A stretch of 62,000 nt of DNA from Symbiodinium natans (Eukaryota > Sar > Dinophyceae > Suessiales > Symbiodiniaceae): positions 692,501-754,500 of the forward strand of contig CAJNDS010000835.1 in NCBI GenBank assembly GCA_905221605.1. The letters are read 5' to 3'. The notes beneath the pieces are model-generated. The model was not told where the DNA came from. It did no database searches and saw only the letters and a program-made list of their open reading frames with translations. A program made the translations under genes and the position numbers. Positions 22,132-32,114 of this stretch are shown piece by piece (the first letter of the stretch is position 1; each line of letters begins with the position of its first letter).

Positions 22132-23604
22132 ATGCTGCGTGTATGGAAAGCTTCAGGTGAAGAAGCCGCCACTATACACGTCGCTGAGCTCGCCGATGCA
22201 ATGAATCTTGTGGATTGGCCCACAGTGCGGGTCCTCAAGCAGTACTTAGAGAAACTGGGAGGGCCGCCGAGATTTCGGCAACGAATTCTGCTGCAGGATG
22301 GGGCGATTTTAGTTGACGATACCGTGCTTGACCGCACGGCCGACTTACAAATGGTACAGTTGCAGTTATCCCGAGGTTTTACGTCCGAGCTTGTGGCAGC
22401 TGCAGATGCTGGCAATGTCGCGGAGGTCGAGAGCTTGCTTCAGACCCCACAGCACCCGGATTTGGGACACCCAAATGCTCTTTGGCAAGCGTCAGGCCAC
22501 GGCTATTTGAAGATCGTCCGCCTCTTGCTTGAGGCCCTTGCAGACACCAACCTGGCCCACCTCAGTCGCGCGACACCGTTGCTTAACGCATGTAGGTTTG
22601 GCCACGTTGAGGTCATCCAGGTCTTGCTACAGTCAAGGGCCGCCACGGATCGGGCGGACAGTCTCGGCCTCACACCCTTACTCTTGGCATCCTTGACTGG
22701 CAACCTGGCACTGACTCAACTCTTGCTTGCGGCCGGTGCGAATCCAGATGGTCTCGACTTTGCCGTTCACACTCGCTTGATCCATGGGCTGCACACTACG
22801 AAGTATCACAACCCTCTGAACCGGGGTGCCCCTCTGCTCTTTGCCTCAGCCGAGGGCCATATGAAAATGGTCCGCCTTTTGTTGGCAGCACGAGCTGACA
22901 AGGGAAGAGCTGACAGAGGTGGTAGGGCTGCCCTGGCATTCGCATCCGATCTCGGGCACTTGGAGATCGTGCGTGTGTTGCTCCAAGCCAAGGCGGACCC
23001 CGACCAGACCGATGTTGTTGGGGCAACTGCTTTGCTGCGTGCTTGTCGTCGGGGTCACACTCAGGTTGCCCTCAGGTTGCTGCAAAGCGGTGCTGACGTG
23101 GAGAAAACGTGCAAGAGCGGCCTCTCGCCTTTAAACCGTGCATCGGAAGCTGGTGACTTCGTGCTTGCCAACCTGTTGCTGGCGGCAGGTGCGAACCCAG
23201 ACGGCGGCACGCACGACATGAGCCCCCTACTCCGTGCATCAAAATTCGGCCACTTGGAACTTGCCCGAACCTTGCTTGAAGCCAGTGCCGACGCAGACGC
23301 GGCCGACGGGAATGGCGTGACAGCTTTGCATTCTGCATCTTTGAATGGTTACCTGGATTTTGTCCGCCTCTTGGTGCAGGCTGGTGCCAATAAGGACCAG
23401 ACCGATAAGGAGGGCCAGACACCGTTGATCATTGCTTCAGCCGAGGGCCACATCAAAGTGGTCCAGCTCTTGCTTCAAGCTGGTGCTTGCCGGAAGGCGG
23501 ACGCACAAGGCGCAACGCCTGGTCTTCATGCAACCAGGAGAGGTCACGCTGAAGTTGCCCGCCTTCTCCAGATGCAGCAGGTTGGTTCTTCCCTGGAGAA
23601 ATGA
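22132..23604 (+). CDS. Ubiquitin-like plus ankyrin-repeat protein (490 aa), intronless
   Basis: A single uninterrupted 490-codon frame runs from ATG to TGA. Residues 1-80 (starting MLRVWKASGEE, with RFRQRILLQDGAILVDDTVL) form the ubiquitin-like N-terminus commonly joined to ankyrin repeats in Symbiodinium-type genomes. Residues ~84-480 hold about 12 ankyrin repeats with the usual core (TPLLxAxxxGHxEVxxLLLxxGAxxD), for example at LTPLLLASLTGNLALTQLLL and QTPLIIASAEGHIKVVQLLL. Repeat 4 carries an insertion of about 20 residues (VHTRLIHGLHTTKYHNPLNR). Likely a protein-interaction scaffold; the partner is unknown. It is the only long intronless gene here, in contrast to its exon-fragmented neighbours, which suggests an origin by retroposition, although no spliced-leader relic is visible upstream. 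Confidence 0.95.
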   Translation: MLRVWKASGEEAATIHVAELADAMNLVDWPTVRVLKQYLEKLGGPPRFRQRILLQDGAILVDDTVLDRTADLQMVQLQLSRGFTSELVAAADAGNVAEVESLLQTPQHPDLGHPNALWQASGHGYLKIVRLLLEALADTNLAHLSRATPLLNACRFGHVEVIQVLLQSRAATDRADSLGLTPLLLASLTGNLALTQLLLAAGANPDGLDFAVHTRLIHGLHTTKYHNPLNRGAPLLFASAEGHMKMVRLLLAARADKGRADRGGRAALAFASDLGHLEIVRVLLQAKADPDQTDVVGATALLRACRRGHTQVALRLLQSGADVEKTCKSGLSPLNRASEAGDFVLANLLLAAGANPDGGTHDMSPLLRASKFGHLELARTLLEASADADAADGNGVTALHSASLNGYLDFVRLLVQAGANKDQTDKEGQTPLIIASAEGHIKVVQLLLQAGACRKADAQGATPGLHATRRGHAEVARLLQMQQVGSSLEK

Positions 23605-23980
23605 AGCCTAAAGTTGAAAAGGGTTGATGAGTTTATGGCCCATGTCCAGATGCAAGGACCTGCCTGGTCCACACAAACCTGAATAGCGCTTATCGTAGCA
23701 CAGCGCATGGAAGTCCACAAAATCGGTGGAAGGCTGTGGACTTTGGGCATCCTTTTGGTCCAGCATGGCAGGTGGAAGTTGCGACAGCCTTACACAGGAA
23801 AGCTAGACCTGTGGGGCATCCTTTGCGCAGTGACAAAAAAGGGTTTGGGGCATCCCTTCCGATGTCAAAACCCCCCCCCCAAATCCATACTTTTGAGGGG
23901 AAGTAATTTTACCTTGAAGAGTTTTGGGGGCGGCAGAGGCAGAACCCACAAGCCCAGGATGACAAGCTCAATTGTAAAAG
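23605..23980. other. 3 prime region of the ankyrin gene
   Basis: A plus frame open over 23707-24063 is not convincing. It includes a C10 run (about 23871-23880). No element is recognised. Confidence 0.4.
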
Positions 23981-24621
23981 GACCTACCAAACCCTTCCCT
24001 GGAGGAGAGGCGAGAGGCCTTGCTTCGGAAGCAACTGCGAGAGATGCGAACAGGCCGAAGTAGCGGGGTTTAGGGTATTAGGGTTTAGGGTTTAGGGTTT
24101 TGGGTTTAGGATCAGGATTCACGTGTGAAAAGTACGGTGCCGGGGGAGGGGGGGAGCACCTAATCACGGTTCCTTCTCGCTGTAGAGAAAGAGCACCCCG
24201 AGGGTACCCCGAAAAAGCGTCATATCTTAGAGAAAGAGCCATACTATAGTGGTTTCATATATATGGGCAGAATGGTCATGTACACATCTTGAGGGAGAGA
24301 TCTATGGAGATGTAAATACATATATACATACATTAAGTATGCATAAAACTGCAGCAGTGCCTGCAGACACAGAGGACTTGAGATGTTACAATGTTGGGAG
24401 TGGATTCCACCGGCTTGAAGAACTACGGTGAATGGGTTTTTGCGCTATGGTGCCCCAAAAAGCTGGAGAAATGTGCGCAACCCCCTCACCCCCCGTCGCC
24501 TCCTGTCATGGAAGTGCTAGTGCCCATTGAGCCAACCGTTGAAGGTGATGATGCGGTGGCCTATTTCACAAGGCGCGAACGCACCTATATTTGAGTCAAC
24601 GACTTTCTTGGTTGCCCCTCG

Positions 24622-24685
<64 letters not shown>

Positions 24686-24938
24686 CCCCCGCATCATTCG
24701 TCCTGGATGATGCCGCGACTGGCTGAACCGTAAACCCTAAACCGCACCTGTTGGCAGGTACGGAGGCAACACGCAGGTGAAGATCATCTACTGTGTGCCT
24801 GCCAGCTCTGTCACTCCTGAGCAGCGACCTCAGCAGCACACTGATATCCTCGTGTGCGGCAATTATATAGCACCGGACTTAGGACACAGGCCGCAAAGAT
24901 TGGGGGCCAAGAGAAAGGACTCCCAGACGGACAGATGA
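23981..24938 (+). CDS. Exon chain ending at 24938, unknown function
   Basis: Candidate exons are 23981-24060 (LEERREALLRKQLREMRTG, a short charged helix), about 24500-24594 (LVPIEPTVEGDDAVAYFTRR) and a terminal exon 24758-24938 after GGCAG (YGGNTQVKIIYCVPASSVT, then QHTDILVCGNYIAPDLG, TGA at 24936-24938). The last is strong in composition and acceptor. A long poly-C lies between the second and third pieces. Confidence 0.45.
24622..24683. repeat. 62-nt poly-C broken by one G
   Basis: C31, one G, then C30. It is likely prone to length errors in sequencing. It falls inside a probable intron. Confidence 0.95.
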
Positions 24939-24949
24939 AGTAAGAGTGA

Positions 24950-25681
24950 AGGGTTTTGGTGCTGCAAGGGGCGTTTTTGCTTCTAGAGCGTTACGCTGAG
25001 GAACGAAGTGCCTGGGCCATACGACTTGGTTGTGGCGCAGGAGGCCACATTGAGGGGTATAAGCGAGGGACCCCTGGAAGGGACCCATAATCTTTTTCCC
25101 CTATATAACCCTTATCATACCCTTTATAGTCCCTATATACCTAACAAAGCTCCTAAAGAAGCCGCAAAGAACCCCTAAGGTCCCTTATAAGCGTTCCTGC
25201 CTTAGTGCCTTGACCATCGTCCCAGTAGCAGTCTTGGGGCTGTGGAGCAGTTCTTGTGCTTGAAACAAATCTACACGTTGATCCTAAGTATATCCGTTGT
25301 CTAAGGCTGATTCGGATGATGGTGTCAGATGCTGTAAGACATGGAGCGTTTGTCAGTAGGAAGGTCTGTCCTGCATGGAGCGTGTTTCGTCTCCTGCGGA
25401 TCATGGCACCTTGCTCCGGAGTTGGGATCTCATCTACCCATGCCTATTCAGGCATTCGGTCCTGAACCGTTTCAGGGTTCGTATGGGTTCTTTTAGTCCC
25501 TGGCAAGGCGATCATGTTGAGTCTTTTGGTCGACCTGTCATCTGGCTGCTTGCTCCAGGACCGCATACGCCGGGAGGCCGGCGAGTACTTCACGATCACA
25601 CCCAGCGGAGTTGTGCACGTTGTGCAGCCATCCCAGATTGCCAAGAGCCGCAGTACAGTCCGCAGGCAAGGGCCTTCTTAA
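24950..25681 (+). CDS. Multi-exon gene model, unknown function
   Basis: Candidate exons are 24950-25080 (LLERYAEERSAWAIRLGC, ending at a GGGACCC fold-back-like end), about 25215-25400 (HVDPKYIRCLRLIRMMVSD then AVRHGAFVSRKVCPAW) and terminal exon 25508-25681. The terminal exon follows CCTGGCAAG|G, where the upstream bases AGGGTTCGTATGG...TTTTAGTCCC match the acceptor-side end of the fold-back intron family. It reads 57 codons (AIMLSLLVDLSSGCLLQDR then REAGEYFTITPSGVVHVVQP, TAA). Other plus and minus frames are open but less natural. Confidence 0.5.
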
Positions 25682-25723
25682 CCCTACACCCTAAACCCTA
25701 AACCCTGAAACCCTAAACTTGAG

Positions 25724-25806
25724 GTTTCATGCTCAACACGGCCTCAATGAGGCCCGGCCAGCTCTCCGACTGCGTGTCCCTGTCCGAGTGGGTCCACCAG
25801 TCCATG
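25724..25806 (+). CDS. Exon of an unidentified gene
   Basis: Acceptor TTGAG|G, then two bases and 27 codons (FMLNTASMRPGQLSDCVSL then SEWVHQSM), donor ATG|GTGTGAG. It is a clear single exon; its partners are not identified. Confidence 0.5.
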
Positions 25807-25942
25807 GTGTGAGCCCGCAGGAATAGGGTTTTCGGGTCTATAGGGTTTAGGGTTTAGGCAGAAGAAGAATGATCACAACAGGAACAACGACCAGACCAAC
25901 AATTTCAACATGCTAGGATGACAGGCTTGGCGCTTTCAAAGG

Positions 25943-26115
25943 AGCTCCGCCATTCTTCATGCTCCACTTGCAGGCTTAACTCTGCTACTCTGCATGTGTG
26001 GATATTGTTGTGAGGGTTTGGTAGCTTCAAGAAGGCTCAGAGTCTGGTTTAGGTCCATTCTGCACGTTCTAGACAAAATGCACAGGAGGTCCGCCATTCT
26101 TCATGTTCCACTTGT
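25943..26115. repeat. Pair of 30-bp direct repeats
   Basis: TCCGCCATTCTTCATG followed by TCCACTTG occurs at 25943-25972 and 26086-26115 with few differences, 143 bases apart. Confidence 0.75.
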
Positions 26116-26197
26116 ACTCTTGAATCTCCGCCTAGCTTTGAAGGCAGGGTGTTTGTAGGGAAGCCTGACAAAAAAAAAGTTCCTGCACTCCCCAACC

Positions 26198-27596
26198 ATG
26201 GCCTTGCCTTTGAACCGCCTTTCACAGGTACAGGCTGCTCACCCGGATGTCGTTCTTCCGCCTGTATGTGCACAGAAAGGTGCCAGCAGCTTCTGGAACC
26301 GAGCGCATGGTCATTTCGCATACCCAGCTGCCACACCACGGAACGGCTCCCCAATGCACTTTCAGAATTTGAGTGAATCCGATGCGCACACATGCCAGAC
26401 GGTGACGCAGTGGCGTCTACATGCCAAGGCTGCTCGCCCTATACCAGACTCACCTGACAGCGCATTCTTGACATTAGGTGATGATCAGGCTAGTTTGCCG
26501 CCTTTCTCGGCACATACATATTTATATATATATACATATATATCTCTCTCTCTCTCTCTCTGTATCGGTGTATATTATATATATATATATGTATGTATAG
26601 ATCTAAATATGTGCATGCATATGTCTATCTATATATATATATATTCTTTACATGAGCATACATGTTACATCATTTTACATGTTATTTGCTTGCTTATTTG
26701 TTGTTTATATGCATACACACGCGTCCGTAAACACAACTGGCCACCCCCAGCCTTACACTCCGAGAGCCCCAAGGTGAGTTGCCAGAGGGCAGTAGAGGTG
26801 CGCGAAACCAAAAAACCGAATCGGACTGGGTTTAGGGTTTAGGCTTTGGGGATTAGGGTATTAGGGTTTAGGGGATTAGGGTATTAGGGCTTAGGGGATA
26901 AGGGTATTAGGGTTTGGGGATAAGGGTACTAGGGTTTGGGGATTAGGGTATTAGGGTTTAGGGGATTGTAGGGTTTGGGGATTAGGGTATGAGGGTTTAG
27001 GGAGTAGGGGAGCAAAAAACAAGGACGCAGCCTTCTGCCGGAAGCGTGCCAGGCTTCTCCGAGGGTTCCGGGCGCTCCGGGGGTAGAGGATGCCAATTTG
27101 AAGACTTCATGTGGTCCCCAAGGCGCTGGCTCTATCATGATCTATCACGATGCCAGAGAAACCAAGCTTCCAGCAGTCTTGATTTGTCAGGCTTGCGCGC
27201 AGCTGCTTTTTCTGCCGCCCTACTCTCCTCCGGCCTATGCTCGAAGTCAAGGACGGCCCATTTCCCTTTCAGTTTCGCAGACTGTATTTCGGGCTTCTTG
27301 ACGCAAGCACTTTTGGTGACTTGTGTTTGTGGTGTAGAGTCTGTTTGTCTTTTCAGGTTGGAGAATGCATGTCAATGACCGTTGTGACAGCTGCGCGCCC
27401 TGGAGAATCAGTAAGCCGACAGACTTCGGCAGATGTCGCAGCCCTTGAACCCTTCTCGCTTCCTTTTGCGAGGAGTCGATTTTCGAGGCTGGTTTCAGGG
27501 GTCCAACATGGCAAAGGTCTATTTGGGTGCTTTACTTGTTCCCGGTGCAGTCAATTGCCACAACGTACAAAAACACTAGGAAAGTATGAAAAATAG
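26198..27596 (+). CDS. Four-exon gene model, 275-aa protein of unknown function
   Basis: The exons are 26198-26477, 26751-26773, 27031-27315 and 27357-27596. All junctions are GT-AG (TTAG|GTGATG, CCCCAG|CC, AAG|GTGAGT, ACGCAG|CC, TTTTG|GTGACT, TTTCAG|GTT) and phases agree across all three introns, giving one frame from ATG to TAG. The protein is serine-rich (PPVCAQKGASSFWNRAHGH, then GLRAAAFSAALLSSG and SRQTSADVAALEPFSLPF) with no recognised domain. The last intron is only 41 bases. Bases 27105-27123 resemble the acceptor-side end of the fold-back intron family, so exon 3 might really begin at 27124; that reading breaks the frame. A second plus frame is open over 26149-26376. Confidence 0.5.
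26515..26650. repeat. TA/CT microsatellite in intron 1
   Basis: Tracts of TATATA, CTCTCT and TATATG interleave. They have no coding role. Confidence 0.9.
26827..27005. repeat. ~22-bp minisatellite of telomere-like units
   Basis: Six or more copies of a unit like GGGGATTAGGGTATTAGGG, the later ones diverged, between exons 2 and 3 of the preceding model. Confidence 0.85.
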
Positions 27597-27656
27597 AAAA
27601 TAAATGAAGTAGTATAGCGCAATAGAGATAGAGAGAGAGAGAGAGGGAGAGAGATC

Positions 27657-28332
27657 GCAATCTGTTGGGCAAAGCCGGATAGCAATGCTGGTGCTATCCC
27701 AGCTGCAGCGCCACTCCCTCCATGATCTGTCGTCAGTGCCAACCTCAAGACCACGTGGTGAGTTCTCAAGAAGACTTGTTTGATTTTGATTGAAGGGGGG
27801 GGACACGAACCATGATCTACATCAACTTCATGTCTTCGTCATGAGGCGGCCCGCCAGCTGCAGCTCCTTAAACACCAATGTGGCGCTATAGTATAGTTGC
27901 GAGCCATGCACGAGCACTCAGTCGAGGAAGTGCAGGTGGCACTTGACTTGTACTAGAAGTCAACGAATTTCATCCCGGCGCCCCCCCCCCCCCCCCCCCC
28001 CGGAGATCCATGGACATACTTACCAAAAATGTGACTTATGAGCCTCCCCCCCCCCCCCCCCCCCCCGCCCCCCATATCCGGCAGGTGGGCGCCGCCCCAC
28101 TGATCTCCTTCCCGAGTCGCTGCACGCGCCTTGCCCGGCTTCTCAGTGCCTCATCCTCCCAGCTCTTGAGGGCTGGTGGCTTAAAAGGATCGTCTCCTTA
28201 GGAATTATGTCATGTCTTCGTTGTTATATCCGGAGGCCCAAGAAGGATATTCACAAGATGTTCTTAAGGGTGAAAGGGGAGTATAGAAGAGACTTGCTTT
28301 GGAGGGTTTATGGGGCCTGTAGTGCTGAGTAA
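27657..28332 (+). CDS. Plus-strand exon chain, unknown function
   Basis: Candidate exons are 27657-27757 (RIAMLVLSQLQRHSLHDLSS before GTGAGTTC), 27846-27890 (AARQLQLLKHQCGAI between GAG|G and GTATAG), 27903-27934 (MHEHSVEEVQ), 28085-28175 (acceptor GGCAG; LISFPSRCTRLARLLSASS before GTGGCTTAAAAG) and 28202-28332 (IMSCLRCYIRRPKKDIHKM then FLRVKGEYRRDLLWRVYG, TAA). The last two join in phase but the gap is only 26 bases, too short for a normal intron, so a boundary is off. Two poly-C tracts (27980-28002, 28046-28066) precede exon 28085. Confidence 0.45.
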
Positions 28333-28499
28333 CATAGTGCTGAGGGTTTCGGGAGAGGTTTGGGGGTTTGGGCCCGGAAAATACGTGCCTCAAGATACCT
28401 TAAGACCCCTTCGATCCGGCTCGCAATGCCGGGCCGGCCCAAGCCGACCCGTAAACCCGGAAGCCTCGAACCTGCATATAGGTTTGTTTGGGGGGGTCC

Positions 28500-29270
28500 C
28501 TGTATGCGACAAAGACTTTGGGTTCTCCCACCCGTCCAGAAAATGTGCCCTTGTCCGTTGCTTGTTTGTGCTCGTGACCTTGTTGCCAAGTGAAGCTTGG
28601 GGTCCTGGGGCTGCCAAGAAGTCCAGGACGCCTTGCAGTGTCTAAGTCACGTAAGACGCTGCAAAAGGAGACGTTTCTCACAAGGGAGGGGGGGCGGGAA
28701 GGGGTGAGTATGAAAGTGGGGCAATTACAAAGATCCGAAGCCCCCAAGCCCCAAAGTTGATCTGTTCAGTGGCGCTCAGTTGCTCAGAGACTGCACCGAA
28801 GCCCATCCGCCTGAAAAGGAGGACTTCGCGGCGGAGGTCCAAGCACAAATCATCCTGGAGGGTCCAGCAGCCGGGGTTCTCCAGGAGAATCTCGGGGTTG
28901 CTTCAGGGCTTATAGAGTTTAGGTCCAGGGTGGGTTTCTCTTGCTGCCATTTGAATCTCTCAGGATTTCCGGCCATCTCTATGGCCACTGTAAGGAGCCC
29001 ATATTTTCCGACCTAGCTGTGGCTGGCTGTATATTTGCAGCCAACAAAGGTGTGAACCCTAAACCCTAAACCTTATAAACCCGAAACCCGAAACCCGTGA
29101 CCTTACAAGCCCTAAAGAGCCACAAGGAGCTGGAGCGTCGGCGCGAGACCATCGTAGCCACGCTGGAGGCGGCTTTTTGGGGTTGCAAACTCCAGCACTC
29201 CAACTTCCTTGGTAGCCCAGTGGTACCCTTTTCACTTTATTTGGTTCAAAGTTCCCTTATTATAAAGTAA
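28500..29270 (+). CDS. Plus-strand exons, two probable gene ends
   Basis: 28500-28645 (DKDFGFSHPSRKCALVRCL then LPSEAWGPGAAKKS, TAA), 28770-28912 (acceptor GTTCAG; PEKEDFAAEVQAQIILEGP then AAGVLQENLGVASG) and 29115-29270 (KELERRRETIVATLEAAFW then CKLQHSNFLGSPVVPFSL, TAA). The second and third are strong. The third starts with a charged helical segment. Antisense and second plus frames overlap the first. No domain is recognised. Confidence 0.45.
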
Positions 29271-29329
29271 CCAACCCAAAACAGGGTACCCTTATTACAA
29301 TATGGCTACTGTTCGGAGACCTGGTCGCA

Positions 29330-29789
29330 CCTTTCCTACCACCGTTCAGTTTCGCATCCTGTTCTTTGGAGCCTGTTTCTCCCCAAGAATATGGAAGCCT
29401 ATCGACTAGAACATTGTTTGCAGAGAGTCCTTTGTGGGGGCAAACAGACGGCCCATATCCATTTGCCGATATCTGCGGCCGCTTCGTAAGGCTTGGGCAT
29501 GTCAAGGCAGGCAGGTTGAGGGCTTGGGCTTGGGTGTCTGCTGAAGGGCCTTTCGGTTTAGGAGACCTGCAAAAAGGGTTTAGGGTCTTTTCGTTTTTCA
29601 GCCCGAGGCCCACCGGAAAGACCTATGTACAGGTACACTTGTTTACGTATTCATGTGTATATCTATATGCAATATATCATATCTTGTGCGTGTGCTTGTG
29701 CTTGTGCTTGTGCTTGTGCTTGTGCTTGTGCTTGTGCTTGTGCTTGTGCTTGTGCTTGTGCTTGTGCTGCTTGTGCTTGTGCTTGTGCT

Positions 29790-29829
<40 letters not shown>

Positions 29830-29969
29830 TGTGTGTACCCGCGCGTCCGTGTGCGAAGGGGTCGGGGTGTCTGATGGGGCCAAAAACTGTGTGGCTGCAG
29901 GGGCTGATCGGCGCAGTTCGTAGGCTCCCCAGCACGCGACGCCGGAGCGTGGAGCTTGAAGCGACATAG
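29330..29969 (+). CDS. Two coding-like segments around a microsatellite
   Basis: 29330-29490 has two open plus frames (one with PKNMEAYRLEHCLQRVLCGG, one with SPLWGQTDGPYPFADICGRF before GTAAGG). 29835-29969 reads MGPKTVWLQGLIGAVRRLPS continuing TRRRSVELEAT to TAG, a convincing exon. The long ORFs crossing 29684-29836 are repeat artefacts. Confidence 0.35.
29684..29836. repeat. CTTGTG hexamer array then TG dinucleotide array
   Basis: About 16 CTTGTG copies followed by about 20 TG. Translation gives Leu-Cys, His-Lys or similar repeats in different frames; none is credible protein. Confidence 0.95.
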
Positions 29970-30031
29970 TGACACAGGGTTGATACGGGAAGGGCTGCAA
30001 AGTTGAGGAGATTCCAAAGTAGTCCCTATAG

Positions 30032-30169
30032 GTATTAAACCCTAAACCCTAAACCCTAAACCCTAAACCCTAAACCCTAAACCCTAAACCCTAAACCCTA
30101 AACCCTAAACCCTAAACCCTAAACCCTAAACCCTAAACCCTAAACCCTAAACCCTAAACCCTAAACCCT
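30032..30169. repeat. 138-bp CCCTAAA array
   Basis: About 20 perfect CCCTAAA units end only a few bases before a candidate exon (acceptor TCCGAAG at about 30171-30177). Confidence 0.95.
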
Positions 30170-30171
30170 GT

Positions 30172-30430
30172 CCGAAGTTCGGTCTGGAGCTGAGGGCTGC
30201 GTGCTCAGGTCTGTCCTTTGACACGTTCTGCAAGTGCCAGCCTCAGCGACCTTGGGTGCGACATGAACCTCAAAATTTGGATCGTATACCCCTATACGGC
30301 TTATACGACTAGAATCATTACTGACCACAGACTCTTTTTGAGGTTCATGTAGTCCCTCAGCAAAGTCCTCAGCAAGCCGCTTGAAGATGCTTGTCTCACC
30401 CTCAAGCGGTGCAGCTGTGCAGCACAGTAA
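30172..30430 (+). CDS. Two exons flanking a fold-back intron, gene end
   Basis: 30172-30255 reads FGLELRAACSGLSFDTFCK then CQPQRPW up to TGG|GTGCGA. 30353-30430 reads SLSKVLSKPLEDACLTLKR then CSCAAQ and TAA. Phases agree (both 0) across a 97-base GT-AG intron. An alternative acceptor six to eight bases downstream (CCCTCAG) would change frame. Function unknown. Confidence 0.55.
30256..30352 (+). mobile_element. Fold-back intron (introner-like), best copy
   Basis: The intron starts GTGCGACATGAACCTCAAAA and ends TTTTTGAGGTTCATGTAG. ACATGAACCTCAAAA is perfectly inverted (15 of 15). CCTCAGC occurs on both sides (30241-30247 and 30355-30361) as a possible target duplication. The termini match other copies in the window, including ones at confident exon edges. 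Confidence 0.75.
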
Positions 30431-30479
30431 TGTGGCAGTTTCGATGTGGGGGGTTGCCCGGAAGGGCTAGCTTTAGGTT

Positions 30480-30951
30480 TTGGTGATTTCGGGGCTCCAT
30501 CATGAGGCCTGTAGACTCTTGGTGTACATCAGGCAGCCGCGTTTCGGAAATACCGCGGTGTTGGGGCAGACAGGCTGTCAGACGCTGGCCTTTTTCGGCA
30601 CTAAGGCACACGACATCACAGACGGCATCCTTTGCCAGCAGCCGTGCGAGGTCGATTGCCCAGGCCGCAGCTCATTGGGTTCTTCCTTGGGGACAACGTG
30701 AACCTTCAAATGTGGTATGATCCATATACGTTTAACGGCGTTAACAAGGGGTCTTGCATCCAGGAGCATATGGGAACAAACTCTCATCATGTATACGTGG
30801 AGTCGCGGAACCGGTCAAAGGGGCCCTTGGGGTATGCGTTCAAACCGACATTTGCACCTCTTGCCCAGCATGGTTTTGGATAGATGCTTGTGAGGACAAG
30901 CTCGAGGCGAAGGAGCCGTCCTTGAGCGCAGTTGCGACAGGGTGCACTTAA
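30480..30951 (+). CDS. Exons around a donor-side fold-back end
   Basis: 30480-30690 is open and natural (FGNTAVLGQTGCQTLAFFG, then TKAHDITDGILCQQPCEV) up to CCTTGGGGACAACGTGAACC, the donor-side end of the fold-back family. 30790-30951 (GVCVQTDICTSCPAWFWID, then EDKLEAKEPSLSAVATG, TAA) is a probable later exon. It is cysteine-rich; no domain is claimed. Confidence 0.4.
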
Positions 30952-30971
30952 CATAAGAGGCACGGAGGGGT

Positions 30972-31589
30972 GTGTTTCCGCATCACCCATCTCAAGGTGG
31001 TTTCTATTGGCTGATTGCTTTCAACCCCCGCAAATCCCCTAAACACGGAGGCCTGCCGAAGCCTTGCCTGGCGAGACTGCGAGTCGAAAAAGCAAGCCCA
31101 TCCCCTCCCTTTGCACAGGAGCGTTTCAAAAAGGAGCAGATCGTGCACGAGGACAATGGGGATTTGGCCTCTGGCTTTGCAAGAGCAAGAAACCGAAGGA
31201 GTTGAGCACCGTGCGGACAAGCTGCCTGCTGATTCGATGACCCAGTGTGGGCTCGAAATGCCCTTCAAGCAGCTTAAGTGCACGAGGACGAAGGCGCCAT
31301 CCGTGGCTGCATTCGCCTTGCGGACTGCATGCTCCAGGCCGATATGGAGCTGCTGCATCTTAGCCGATGGCCATTCCCCTTTGATCCTCCTACTCGATAT
31401 CCGCAACCTCGGCACTAAACCGCAGACACTAAGACCCGAAGGTACACTCTAAGTCAGGCCATGGAACCCCGCTGTGGGACCGTTTGAGAGTTGCCAGGCC
31501 AACCTAGCCGCCAGCGTGTCATGGGCGGCAGAGGAGTTTGCCAATGCATCCGATACGGGAGCCGAAGTACTTGCCAGGGTCCAGGGTTG
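30972..31589 (+). CDS. Coding-like block with both strands open
   Basis: Plus frames over 30972-31205 (CLARLRVEKASPSPPFAQER) and 31150-31452 (EGVEHRADKLPADSMTQCG) and a 155-codon minus frame (31415-30948; MQQLHIGLEHAVRKANAATD) all look protein-like; only one can be real. 31473-31589 on the plus strand (ANLAASVSWAAEEFANASDT before GTTGAA) is a good exon and favours plus. Confidence 0.35.
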
Positions 31590-31901
31590 AATACAGGAAC
31601 CAGCAAAAGAGGAAATCAACACCTCCCCTTGCCACAATCCGTGTGTAACTGTCCTAGAATCAGCTACTCGGAATACCCATTCCAGCGAAATATTCTCCGA
31701 AGTTAGGTCCGGTGCAGTCTTGGCTGTTTCCGGAGGAGGCCTAGCTCCAGATTACGAGGGCCATGCCTGTGCCTCTCTCTTGTGTGAGGGCCCAAAGGAG
31801 AGGTTGCGATGCCCATACTTCTTTACCCCAAATACGAGCCTTAACACACCCCAACTTCTTCTCATCCCTGACCGGCCGTAAACTCCACCCAAACCCTACA
31901 G

Positions 31902-32114
31902 GCCTTTGCATCTGTGCGTCGCTGCTTTGCTCGAAAGCTGCGTAGGTCCGGTCAGAAGCCCACGCCTCTTTTGAGGCGAGGAGTAGACCGAGCCCAAAGT
32001 GGGCGAAGGTTTTGGGGAACGATTCTCCCATGGCAGCTCGGACCTATCACTCTGCGGTCTTGTGGGGGGAGTGTTGTTATGTCGTGTCTTGCTCTACCTA
32101 GTCTTATACGGTGA
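31902..32114 (+). CDS. Terminal exon, basic protein
   Basis: Acceptor CCTACAG|G is followed by 70 open codons (AFASVRRCFARKLRRSGQK, then GRRFWGTILPWQLGPITL) and TGA. It is Arg-rich. The minus strand is also open across 31741-32031. No family is recognised. Confidence 0.45.
   Translation, partial: AFASVRRCFARKLRRSGQKPTPLLRRGVDRAQSGRRFWGTILPWQLGPITLRSCGGSVVMSCLALPSLIR

Noticed and set aside
24585-24839. Glycine-rich minus-strand protein
   Set aside because: It is the antisense of a 62-nt poly-C; the surrounding plus-strand exon is better supported.
29366-30017. Long frames on both strands through CTTGTG/TG repeats
   Set aside because: Translations are simple Leu-Cys, Ala-Cys, Thr-His or His-Lys repeats in several frames at once, produced by the microsatellite.
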